Assembly (NCBI GenBank): GCA_015501055.1
Contig: JADNYV010000392.1
Coordinates: 1 to 32,232 of the forward strand
Length of the DNA stretch: 32,232 nt
From: Mucidula mucida
Taxonomy: Eukaryota; Basidiomycota; Agaricomycetes; Agaricales; Physalacriaceae
Direction of reading: 5' to 3'
Each line of letters starts with the position of its first letter. Position 1 is the first letter of the stretch. The notes under the pieces were generated by a model. The model made no database searches. It was not told the origin of the DNA and saw only the letters and a program-made list of their open reading frames with translations. Positions 10,001-18,799 of the stretch are shown piece by piece. The position numbers were made by a program, and so were the translations under genes.

Positions 10001-10892
10001 ACGCGGAAGCGTGGCGTGCCATGTGAAGGATGGCTGGGACATTGGGGTGACCAAGGCGGCGATGCCAGACACCTATATCAGCAGTTGGTGTAACGGACAC
10101 AAGAGCAGAATCAATAGCAGGAGCGAGCTTGGTGCATTCGAGTTTGTAGAGCTTTCGAGAAGGGATGCGAGTGCCTGTAGCGAGTACGCGGCCGCGGCCG
10201 CGATTAGCGATAATGGTAATAGACGTTGATGAGAAGCGGCTCTCGCACTGGAGGTCGTCGGATATTGTTGCAATGGAGACAAGACGGACAGCAGATTCAG
10301 GAATCCATAGGACATTGTTGAGCGTGAGTTCGGTACCTGTGCGATCCAGCTTCACGACGACACTCCCGATACCGCGCGCCTCGATGGAAGTCCCTCCGAC
10401 GCCGCGAACCTTCCTTGGCGTAATCAGCGGGCGTATGTGTTGGAAGTCTGTCTTATCCATAGTGACGTGAACAGAGGCGCCGGAGTCAGCTAGCCAGGGA
10501 GATGCAGAGAGAGAGATAGGGTTGAGGGATCCATCCAATGCAACACTGTACGCGTCGTCGCCAAGAGCTCTACAGTTGGTTTTCCAGTCTATCGTCGCTC
10601 TGGGCTCTTCCACAATCCCTAGCATGAAGAGTTCGTCGAAATCGCCAGGAACCATGGTGTCGCGTACGCCGTCGGTGTAAATATCCTGTAGTATGTCCGT
10701 CGACAGGCCACAGAAATCGGTGTTCGAATCCACAACGTTCGTGTCTGCAACGTTGGCCGTGCGGTCCTTCTTCTTCTCGCTCTTCTTGTCGTGCTTCTCG
10801 CTACCCTTGGACTTGTCGCCCTCCTTCTCGCGGCGCCACGCGGCTTTTCGCTTCACGCGCCTCGGCAATGGTCTTCCCTTCCATGCCTCCAC
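7086..10892 (-). pseudogene. pol: Pol part of element B (protease, integrase, reverse transcriptase, RNase H), detached from Gag by a 1-nt insertion
   Basis: Beyond the inserted C at about 10849 this frame matches element A residue for residue to its end, apart from a few CpG-type changes (for example KVRGVG for KVCGVG and TGTELTL for TGTKLTL). Protease DSG, the integrase D-D-E residues, the reverse transcriptase VHVDDF motif and the RNase H residues are all present. The methionine at 10892 lies upstream of the insertion in what is normally out-of-frame sequence, so it is not a native start. Without ribosomal frameshifting Pol would not be made as a Gag fusion. All enzyme motifs look functional, so one base is the only evident lesion. 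Confidence 0.85.
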
Positions 10893-11916
10893 CCTTCCTC
10901 ACGCACCAGCGTTTTCCGTGCCCCAACCCGCCACAGTTGCCGCACGTCTCACGTATCTGTGTGGAGGTAATCATGGCTGTGTCGAGAGCGTCGTCCTTTT
11001 TGACGGCTGCCTCGAGTTCGAAGAGTTTTCGTATGTCCGCCGACGTGTACGGTGCCTCCGTCGTAGCCCGTGCAATGTTCTCCATAACGCGAGATCGGAG
11101 GATCGGATAGTGAGTGCCCATGGCTCGGATTAGCGCGACACAGAGAAAGTCGTCCTCCGTGGGTTTGCCCATCTCCCACAGTCTCTTGTTCACCTCCGCC
11201 ATCTCGTGGATCTTTGTGGAGAGATCATCGTCCGGCGCGAGGTTGTAAGAAAGAAGTTGCCGAATTAGCGTAATCTGCGCCACGATACCACGGTGGAGAT
11301 GACGCGCGGTAATCGCGGCCCACAGTGACTTGGCGGTCGTGATATCCTTGTAGACTGCCTCCTCCTCCGGCACCATCTGAAGTTTGATGAAAGCGACAAC
11401 CGCGGCGTCATTTTGGACCCAATTTCCGTACGCGCGGGGCTCCAGAATAGCATCAGGTTCGTCGTATATGCCCTTGGTGTCGGATTCGATGTGGTATATG
11501 AGTGGTTGGGAGACGGTGAGAACATTGCGTAAGGTATCGGACCAGCGCGTGAAATTGGACTCGGCGAGGTCGAGCGCGGGTTTGCCTGCGGGCCATGATG
11601 AAATGGCGATTGACACTTGCTTGACGCGGGGATGTGTGCGGTCATAGCGGGTCGCTTCAAGGGACGGTGGAGGAGGGGTTGATGGTCGGGGTGATGGGTT
11701 ACGTCCCGAGAGAACCTTCTCGAACAGGTCCATCATCCGGGCCTCGTTCTCCATCATCCGTGCCTGCTGCTCCAACAGCCTCTCTTCGAATGACGTTCCA
11801 CCAGTGGCAGGAGGCGTGGCTTCATTGTCCATGTCGATGAGCGACGTGCTCGGCGCGACAGAGGGTCCGAGAGATCGGGTGGAGGGTTCCGGGGCGGGCT
11901 TCATTTTGGCAGGCAT
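10801..11916 (-). pseudogene. gag: Gag part of element B, truncated at 371 codons by the 1-nt insertion
   Basis: Starts at the same ATG as element A and carries the full Gag region, including the CX2CX4HX4C zinc knuckle (325-338). After about residue 357 it runs out of frame (SRVAPREGG...) and stops. The product would be a nearly complete Gag, with only the basic lysine-rich linker before the protease lost. Substitutions relative to A include R17G, D31N, V105I and V211I. Three of these come from CpG-type changes; the V211I change (11286) does not. Confidence 0.85.
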
Positions 11917-12023
11917 TGCAGGGTTGAAAAGACGCGTGTATGCGTGAAAATACGTTAGGCGGGACGGTAAAAACGTCCGAAAATGGCGTGTTCGAAGTCT
12001 CGTAACGTCAGGAAGGGTTCAAA

Positions 12024-12034
12024 GGCCCATAACC
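12024..12034 (-). other. Primer binding site of element B, half-tRNA(iMet) type
   Basis: The same GGTTATGGGCC string directly inside the 5' LTR as in element A. Confidence 0.7.
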
Positions 12035-12270
12035 TGTTAGAACCTAAACGATACGGACTGTCAATACACGCCCTTAGTCGTAGTGGAAAAGACTATATTG
12101 TACCTAAACGATACGGACTGTCAATACACGCCTGTGCTATCTATCAGTCTGATATCGCCGGTACATAATGATGCGGATGCTTACCCTTAGTCGTAGTGGA
12201 AAAGACTAAGGGAAAGCATCCGATCGATCCCGCCTTGTAGGCTGGCGGATCACGTGGTCGACAACCAACA
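12035..12270 (-). repeat. 5' LTR of element B, 236 bp
   Basis: Identical by eye to the LTR at 5166-5401, with the same duplicated blocks and the hairpin at 12175-12221. It is followed directly by the right GTTTT target duplication. Confidence 0.96.
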
Positions 12271-12275
12271 GTTTT
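12271..12275 (+). repeat. Target-site duplication GTTTT, right copy (element B)
   Basis: Matches 6791-6795 exactly. Confidence 0.93.
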
Positions 12276-13808
12276 TCAGCCCAAAGTACATTCAATGTGG
12301 AAGCCAGACTGTTTCCAGAACATTGTTTGAACTGGAGCCTGCTCCAATTATAAGCTGTGAATTTCCATTAATATTGCAAACAGAGTCCATCTCTTCTGTG
12401 GTCTTGTTTGAAAATTAAGAGCATATTATATTAATAAATGGATCCAGATTCTTGCCAAGGTAACAACTACATCGGCATTTGTCAATATCCAAGAATTATA
12501 AACATGGTAGTCTGGAGGCGGTGCTATCTGCATATTTGGAAAGATTGAGACCATGACAAAACTCAAGATTAAGACCATAACCATTTGATATGGTTTGTAA
12601 GTATAAAGATGCTGAGTGTTCTTGTTATGCGAGTTTATTTTGCAATCTATCTCTAGCTTTGTCAAGTTCCCTAGCAGCAGGAGCAATGTTGGAAAATGGA
12701 GAACCATTTTATTGTTATTTTGAAGGTAAGGTTGTACAAAGCAGGGACTACTAATGTAAAGAAAAACTCTTTGCTATAACCAGAGGCACTTTTACCCTCA
12801 TTGATGGTGAGGCGGCAAAGGTTTGGAAGTAGAATATTACCATGAATGGGTGTATGTATATTGAGACTATTGGCTTTAATGTCAAGATGCTCTAATTCTG
12901 TGCAGGTATACAAGTTTTTTAAACCATCTGCGGTGAACACAGGAAAAGACACAATGGAGATGAGCTGAGACTAAGAAAGGGCAACATGGTCTAATGCTTG
13001 GCCTATTTTGATAATGGGGACCTCCAGACTGTGAAGAACAGGCGCACTCACTGTGTTAAAGACATCAAGTTTAAAAGGCTAATTGTCCTCATTATTGTAG
13101 CATAGGAAAAGGAATTGCAGCATTGAGAAGTTATTCCCAGAAAGTGCTGCAAGAATGATTGTGAAAGGTCTACTTCCAAGTACTGCCAACGAGGTATGCG
13201 ACTTCAAGAGCTGGCAGGACCAGATGGTGCTTGAGAGCAACCTCACTGCCAAGATAGACCATTATAGGGAGACCTCTCAACTGCTCAGTGAACACGCCCA
13301 CTTTGTATGCACACTGATGATCTGTAATGTGCCCCCTGTGCTTGTTGAAATCCAGCAAGATATGTGTCTAAAACAGAGGCGAGTTGAGTGCAAGTTCTCT
13401 CCAACAACAAAAGACGCATGTCAAAAGCTAAGGCACAGCTTGAGGGTTGAGTGAGTTGGGAGCTTTGTCATTGTACTCTTTCAATAAACAGTGGTTGAAT
13501 ATTTTGGTTAGAAGCTCATTGGGAATAGGTCACGTAGGATGAAGGAGAGATTTCACATCTTCAAAATATAATTGCACTTGTTGGCATGCTAAGAGGAGAT
13601 TATCCAGCAATTCCCTTGCCTGGACAATCTTTGAGTTGAGATCCTGCAGATCAGCCAGTGTAGTCTTGACAACTTTGCAAAAAGCGGAAAGCTTGACATC
13701 AAGCGGAGGTTGGTTCTAATGTTCCTTCATGTGGTTGGTGCGCGTCTTTGGGGCTTTGGTAGGCTGAAGTAATGCAAGAGTGCAATTGATATAGAACTTT
13801 GCATTCAT
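12276..13808 (-). pseudogene. Decayed F-box/LRR-like gene, interrupted by retrotransposon B
   Basis: Read from about 13808 leftward, one frame parallels the F-box gene at 20419-22133 over its N-terminal half. CTLALLQPTKAPKTRT corresponds to CPTCALLSLHPEEPHTKR. NQPPLDVKLSAF corresponds to NNPPLDVELADF. The coiled-coil stretch KIVQARELLDNLL corresponds to KIVLAKETLDNLV. The F-box itself shows PIPNELLTKIFNHCL and CCWRELALNSPLF. In-frame stops occur at 13716-13718 (TAG), 13530-13532 (TGA), 13428-13430 (TAG) and 13368-13370 (TAG). Several fit G:C to A:T change of arginine or tryptophan codons. Leucine-rich C-terminal pieces follow (LPNLCRLTINEG, VVPALYNLTF). Near 12310, NNVLETVWLPH corresponds to RTLLETVRVPR. 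The frame continues beyond element B at 6795. F-box proteins link substrates to SCF ubiquitin ligases; this copy cannot make a protein. Confidence 0.8.
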
Positions 13809-14368
13809 AGATAAATTTGCTGTTAGTATAGAGAGAAATGTTTGATAGTGCTGTTCTTCACCCAACTGTAGCGATAACCAGGGAAAGGGGTAAGGCATAT
13901 GGTTTGCTTACATCCTTAAGAGCTGCTTCAGCAAGCCCCACAAATGAGAAAAGTCAACATACTTGGACCACTGCTTGATGTGTTACTGGCGGGCTGTTAT
14001 ACAGCGCGTCCCTTTTTTATAGCAAATCTTTTGAATTAGCCTAGAACAAAAGTTAGGTGTAGGATGTGGGTCCATAAGAGAAATATAATTACTAATTGCT
14101 GTCTAAGGCTTCAGCACTTCAGCTTTGATACATATAGTGTGCAACATTATTGTTGTTTTGATTGTTAAGGAGAAAGAGAGGAACACCACATGCCACTAAA
14201 TGTTGGCCAAATTTGGCAATCAAGAGCTGATGTTACTCAAATCTCTAGCTGTTCTGCTCTGTTAACTAGCTGTAGCCAATGAAAAGACAACAGTGCAATG
14301 ACGGAAAAGGCAGCGGGGTCTATGTGATATGGTGTTTTAGAACAATAAAGCCAGCAGACGACGGTTTT
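13809..14368. other. AT-rich intergenic DNA upstream of the F-box pseudogene
   Basis: Continues the AT-rich, CpG-poor composition. It presumably contains the decayed promoter of the pseudogene. No gene, RNA or repeat is recognised. Confidence 0.5.
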
Positions 14369-14820
14369 TCATATTGGTGAGTGCTCACATTTCCTCCAGG
14401 ATTCGACAACCAATGGTTCTACAGGCCATGGTTGTTGGAAAAATTCTTCCAGCATAATTTGGGCTCTGCAAGTTGGCAAAAACGCTCCAGCTGGTACACC
14501 TTGGAATTGCATCAGAAGATACATGTTCCGCCGCACTGACTCGCGCGTCTTTCGCCGTTTCGCCATACAAGGACAGCCAGTGACAGGTTATACTTCCATC
14601 CACAGTCGGCAAAGCTGTACTCCAGGCGGTTTACATTCTTCTCATTGTACCCGACGCTAGAGAGAGGTCCCATCGTAAGCGGTTCCTGCCATTCCAGCTT
14701 GCCTATGAGCTAAGCATTGTTAGATCCAAAGATGAGATTGGCTACCTCGTGCATCACAAACTTGCGCCATAATTCCCACCTGACGCAGCATCGGCATCAA
14801 AGGCATCGCTTACAGATTTC
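14369..14820 (-). pseudogene. Possible coding remnant of unknown function
   Basis: One minus-strand frame reads ELWRKFVMHEVANLIFG, a stop (TAG), then LIGKLEWQEPLTMGPLSSVG and about 40 further sensible residues. Its amino-acid mix is gene-like and GC content is higher than in the DNA to the left. A second frame (244 bp, 75 codons) overlaps its end. I do not recognise a family. It could be an exon of a dead gene or chance; no splice structure was resolved. Confidence 0.25.
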
Positions 14821-15488
14821 TGAATGTCTACTCGAAGAAGGAAAAAGACACGCTTGAAGGATCATATCTACGACACTTTGGCGTTTTGGGACAGGGCGAG
14901 TACTGGATATCAACACAACATTCATTCCTCCCTCTCAACCGCTAAGAAGCCGTCTTCGGCGGCTTATATCAGTAGGGAAGGGATATGGCAAAGAAGCGTC
15001 ACACAAACGCCGTGCACACTCTCCATTCTTGTGTTCATCATGTACACGGACGCTACCAACCTGACAGCTGGTAAGCTGACTTTCCATTCGTTTCTGGTAG
15101 AGAAGGTGATGCTTTATATATGCAGAGGACAACCCAAACATACAGCATGAGATAGGTGCCATGACATCCGAGTTTACTGCATGGAACGATGTTGATGATC
15201 ATGATAATATTGCCCCTTGGTCATTGAAGGGCCTCAACGGGTCTCCCTATCAGGAGCTTATGGTCTGTCTTGCGACCTACGGACGCTTGTGCAGCGCGAC
15301 TAACGACTTGCCAGAAGACCGGAAATGAATGAGCGGGCACCCTTGAAGACGTCATACCCTCTCCAACTTCAGTCTGTTCACCCGCATTTGACGCTGCTTA
15401 AACTTTCATTGACTCTGTGGGTGGTCGTGGTTGCCGGAATGCCTTTTCCTGACCTGCGGTTCTGTAGGATGGTGACGATTGTTCAGTA
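14821..15488. other. Region upstream of the BTB gene; promoter and possible first exon
   Basis: No clear gene. A 55-codon plus-strand frame starts at an ATG at 15161 and ends at 15328 (MTSEFTAWNDVDDHDN...). It could be an upstream exon or uORF of the BTB gene. A possible splice acceptor (TTCTGTAG) at about 15466 would begin an exon reading DGDDCSVLTVFHP in frame with the BTB domain, but I could not find its matching donor. Confidence 0.3.
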
Positions 15489-16322
15489 TTGACGGTATTT
15501 CATCCAACAGCCTATGCCATACCTTCTGTTTCCCCCAATATCGTGCTCAAGAGCTCCGATCGTGTTCTCTTCTACTCACATCGTAGCTTGCTGGACAAAG
15601 CTTCCAATAATGTGTTTGGAAAATTGTTAGTGAATGCGGGCATCGTCCCGGTGGACGAAGACTCGCACATTCTCAATATCATTCTTCACGCCGTCTACAA
15701 CCTTCCTATTGCGCCTTTCGATCCCCCGTTTGACGTCCTCGTCTCTGCAGTCGACCACTTTCCGCTCTACGGCCTTTCTCCACCAACGCTCATCACCCCA
15801 ACCAAGTGCCTCTTCGCGCTCCTATACTCGCATGCCCCCCTTCATCCCATGGAGGTTTACATGCTCGCCGCGCATCACAACATTGACGCATTAGCAGTGC
15901 TTGTGTCGGGTCATCTGCTATCGTACAACATGAGGAGGATTACTGAAGATATGGCGGAGCGCATGGGTGGTCGGTACGTCAAGCGGCTGGTTTTCCTGCA
16001 TTTGCAGCGGATGGCGGTGCTCAAGGATATTTTGTGTGTGCGGCCACAGGCGCATGGATGTGGTTCGGATTCGCAGCGGGCGTGGGCGCTCGCTGCGGCA
16101 AGGGTGGTAGATGAGGCGAAACCAGGTTAGTTGACTACTCGTAGAAGAAGGCTGAAAGCTGATGGTAATGCTTTCGTAGATCTCTCACCGCCGTTATTAG
16201 TGGCTTCGATGAAGCGGAGCGCGAGCAATCTCACGTGCAAGCTGTGTCGGGGGCAATTTGAGCAGGCGTTGATTGTGGCGGCGGGGGCGTGGTCGCAGGT
16301 TAAAGTCGAGGCTAGTCACTGA
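15489..16322 (+). CDS. BTB/POZ-domain protein, two exons, first codon unresolved
   Basis: Exon 15489-16125 joins exon 16180-16322 across a 54-bp intron (GTTAGT...CGTAG) that keeps the frame, giving about 259 codons. The N-terminal part has the BTB pattern of basidiomycete expansions: NIVLKSSDRVLFYSHRSLL, then EDSHILNIILHAVYNLP, a helix-turn-helix of the POZ fold. A helical region follows, and the C-terminus carries CKLC and ends KVEASH. The frame opens at 15489 without an ATG, so the true start lies in an upstream exon I could not fix. BTB domains mediate dimerisation and often bind cullin-3 ubiquitin ligases or transcription regulators. Many such fungal proteins have no known role. The gene looks intact downstream of the start. 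Confidence 0.75.
16126..16179 (+). other. Intron of the BTB gene (54 bp)
   Basis: GTTAGT donor after ...AAACCAG, acceptor TTCGTAG, with GCTGAT as possible branch site. Removing it replaces an immediate stop with an in-frame C-terminal exon of 143 nt. Confidence 0.75.
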
Positions 16323-16504
16323 TGTTTTCAGTGAAGGCGACGATTTGATGATGCTGTGTTTTTGCTATCACTGTACTTGTATTTTGCTTTGTATCATGCT
16401 GTTGGGTCTATACTTCCAGAAGGCCTTTCCCGCTATGCAAGACCGTCCTCATATGGTGGCAGTACCTGTTCTATCTTGATCGATGTCGTCCATCGTGAAG
16501 CCAG

Positions 16505-17019
16505 ATGCGGAACCTTGTTCTCGACGTGCTACTACATTACATCGACATCGGGTGTACGGCTTTATCTCCTTTCTTAGGTATAAGCCGGTCGAATCAAAAT
16601 ACTACGTGTCCTTACATCTCATCTTCATCGCGGCACGGGCATAGAATTAATAACACAGGTGCCTTGGCAATTGGTGATCGCGGTGATCATCCAAAGAAAG
16701 AACGACCACTGGGGCATCTGGTCTTTAGGTGTTGCACCTGTATCCCTTCTTAATGTTCCGGAACTCCAGGCTTACAATCCTTCAAGGTACCTCACAGCGA
16801 ATCTCGCATCTTAATGACCAATCGTCATTCTGGCCATTGATTGCGATGTTCTCCGCGCTCCTTTTGGGTTCTACGTCGCATGTTTGTGTAAGTATAGCCT
16901 TCGCATACATTATTTTTGTCCTCGTATATCACTGCGTCTTGTGCGGCGGACAGGTTATGGGGCCAGCCTACTACTTGTGCCTCACTTGGACCACCTCTTA
17001 TGTATGGATGTTAGGCTGA
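16505..17019 (+). pseudogene. Putative small membrane protein remnant with two in-frame introns, broken by a frame change
   Basis: An ATG at 16505 begins MRNLVLDVLLHYIDIG. A GTATAA donor at 16578 and an ATAG acceptor ending at 16644 join it in phase to LITQVPWQLVIAVIIQRK and onward to NPSRYLTANLAS, then a stop at 16812-16814. One frame over, the reading resumes as SSFWPLIAMFSALLLG, then a GTAAGT...GGACAG intron of about 70 bp that keeps the frame, and VMGPAYYLCLTWTT up to a stop at 17019. Hydrophobic segments suggest membrane helices. I do not recognise the family. Splice signals that preserve frame support real ancestry, and the frame change near 16812 suggests it is dead. Confidence 0.35.
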
Positions 17020-17834
17020 GTAGGTTAATTCCCGTGTACCTGGAACGTGTGACCGTCGTCCAGTGTACCTTTTGGGGTCCTCCACTCGTTGAGATTGTGT
17101 CGACACACCTTGGTTCGTCGACAGGAAAATAATACTGAGATAGGGCCCTGCAGTTGGCTGCAACCTTAGCGCGCGCTCCCATCCGGTATCTCGTAATCGC
17201 CGCCATAAACGGTGCTCCGCCTTTTTAAGCGACCAGCCTGCCCCAGCGTCATGAGGCGCACCACTCCCGCTGGTCCCGCCTCCGGCGTTGTCGTACAGCC
17301 AATGCTGGCAATATCTTATATTGAAACTGGCAGCTTGAAAAGACGCTTGGTCTAGTGTTGACTATCTCCCCTATTCAACCAGTGAATGTCGAAGAACAAA
17401 AATGGACGCGTCGACTGGTATCCCCAATGACATGTTGCCTTGTAAGAAGCCATACGTATGATGGAGTGCCCCGGACCCGGTGACCAAGTTCCCCAAGATC
17501 GTCGCGATTGATGTCGTGTCCACTGCAATAGAAGTCACACATCCCCAGAACTTGCTGTTTTGAACTCGTCCGCGGGAGCGGATCGGAATCGACATTGAAT
17601 CGACAATCTTCATATGTAGCTTTCAAGTGTTTTACGGGCTTGCTATTAACGGGGGACAGCACTGTTGTGTTGAGTCAAGGCGTTGAACACGAAATTCTAC
17701 TAGTTCCCAAACAGGCCTTGCCTTAACACATGCAGCATCCGAGTCACCGCTATCGACTCTGAAGAGAAGCCAACCCCTAAATCAAGAACCTCGACCACCG
17801 ACTGGTAGCTACTGCCCAAATCGTATAAAGAGCA
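17020..17834. other. Intergenic, no gene recognised
   Basis: Short open frames on both strands, the longest 95 codons on the minus strand near 17375-17662, show no motif I know. A GTATAAAG string at about 17822 could be a TATA-like element for the P450 region to the right, but the distance to any start is unclear. Confidence 0.4.
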
Positions 17835-18799
17835 ATGGCTAGCCGTCATATAAGATACACTGTCCTGGTTCTGCGCCTGCGCCTGCGTCAGTCGATAATG
17901 ACCCCCCCAACTCTTGAGCCGTCAAGCTCGAATTCGTCTTCAGACCCTGCTGCTGTCACCCTAAATGGCTTGCAAGTACTCAATCACTGTCAGTGGACGA
18001 GTAGCCTTAACTTTTGGGCAGGGAAACGGTCATCGCAGATAACTTGTACGCCGATATTCGCCAACTGTAGTATCCGTTACGCCAAATCTTAACGTTCATC
18101 CCGCAGGCCGACATTGACGGGAACGTCTGCGCAGGCCAGGCTGGAGTGAGTGTTCGGACCACTTCCATTAACAAATGCTAATTTGACGAAGGTCTGCCAT
18201 TGCTGGTCTTTCCAGCCAGACAGCGCAAGACCGCGCGCAAGACCGCGCTCAAAATGCGCGGTTCCAGTGAGTGTGGAACAATTGTCATACAAGCTAGTAA
18301 CAATACTGTGACAGGCAGGAAATCCGTCGGCGACTTGACACTGTAGAGTAGGTTTTCTATTGGGGTGCGATTACTAAATCGTCAATTGCTGATCATCACA
18401 TTTCGACAGAACGATCGCCGCCGAGTGGCAGTAAGTACTTTGTGCGGCTATTGTACAAAGCTGATGGCAACGCCTCAATAGGCAACTTTCGTTACGCGAG
18501 CCAGCTCGTCTTGAACAGTATGTGCGCTGTATTGCCTTTCATTTCGGAAACTAATCTCCAAGGCAAAAGTCCTCAAGCTTCGGAGGTACCCCCCACAATT
18601 GCTGATCATATCAGGTCGATAAAAACTTCCATCTTGACAGTCCTTGGCGAGATGAGGGACATCTGGAACATCATGGTTTCTTTTTTCGGTGCCACTTTTG
18701 TTCTTGTATTTAGCCTCCAGTGATTCCGAATTGTAAAGTAGTGTGAACACGCCGAAACCATAACCCGAACATTTTCCGCGTTGCCGCTGTTTTCTTACC
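17835..18799 (+). other. Possible degraded 5' part of the P450 gene
   Basis: Fungal P450 genes need about 600-700 bp more coding sequence upstream of the recognisable exons, so the 5' exons should lie here. A frame near 17960-18060 reading VLNHCQWTSSLNFWAGKRSS resembles the stretch before the EKRS motif of Agaricomycete P450s, but weakly. Several GTGAGT and GTAAGT donors and CAG acceptors occur (for example around 18153 and 18433). No continuous model could be made. Confidence 0.3.

Larger units (their letters stand above)
6796..12270 (-). mobile_element. Ty1/copia LTR retrotransposon, element B, complete (5475 bp)
   Basis: Complete copy: LTRs at 6796-7031 and 12035-12270, flanked by GTTTT duplications, same strand as element A. 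The two LTRs differ at two positions (6811 and 7021), both CpG to CpA on the plus strand. Relative to element A I find 13 substitutions in shared sequence and one inserted base, a C at about 10849. That insertion splits gag-pol into two frames, so this copy is probably non-autonomous. It lies inside an older F-box pseudogene. Confidence 0.97.

Noticed and set aside
10801..10892. Programmed +1 frameshift between gag and pol
   Set aside because: Element A has a single open frame at the same place and B differs by one inserted base, so mutation is the simpler reading.
17371..17662. Hydrophobin-like gene on the minus strand
   Set aside because: The cysteine spacing of hydrophobins, including the paired CC, is absent.
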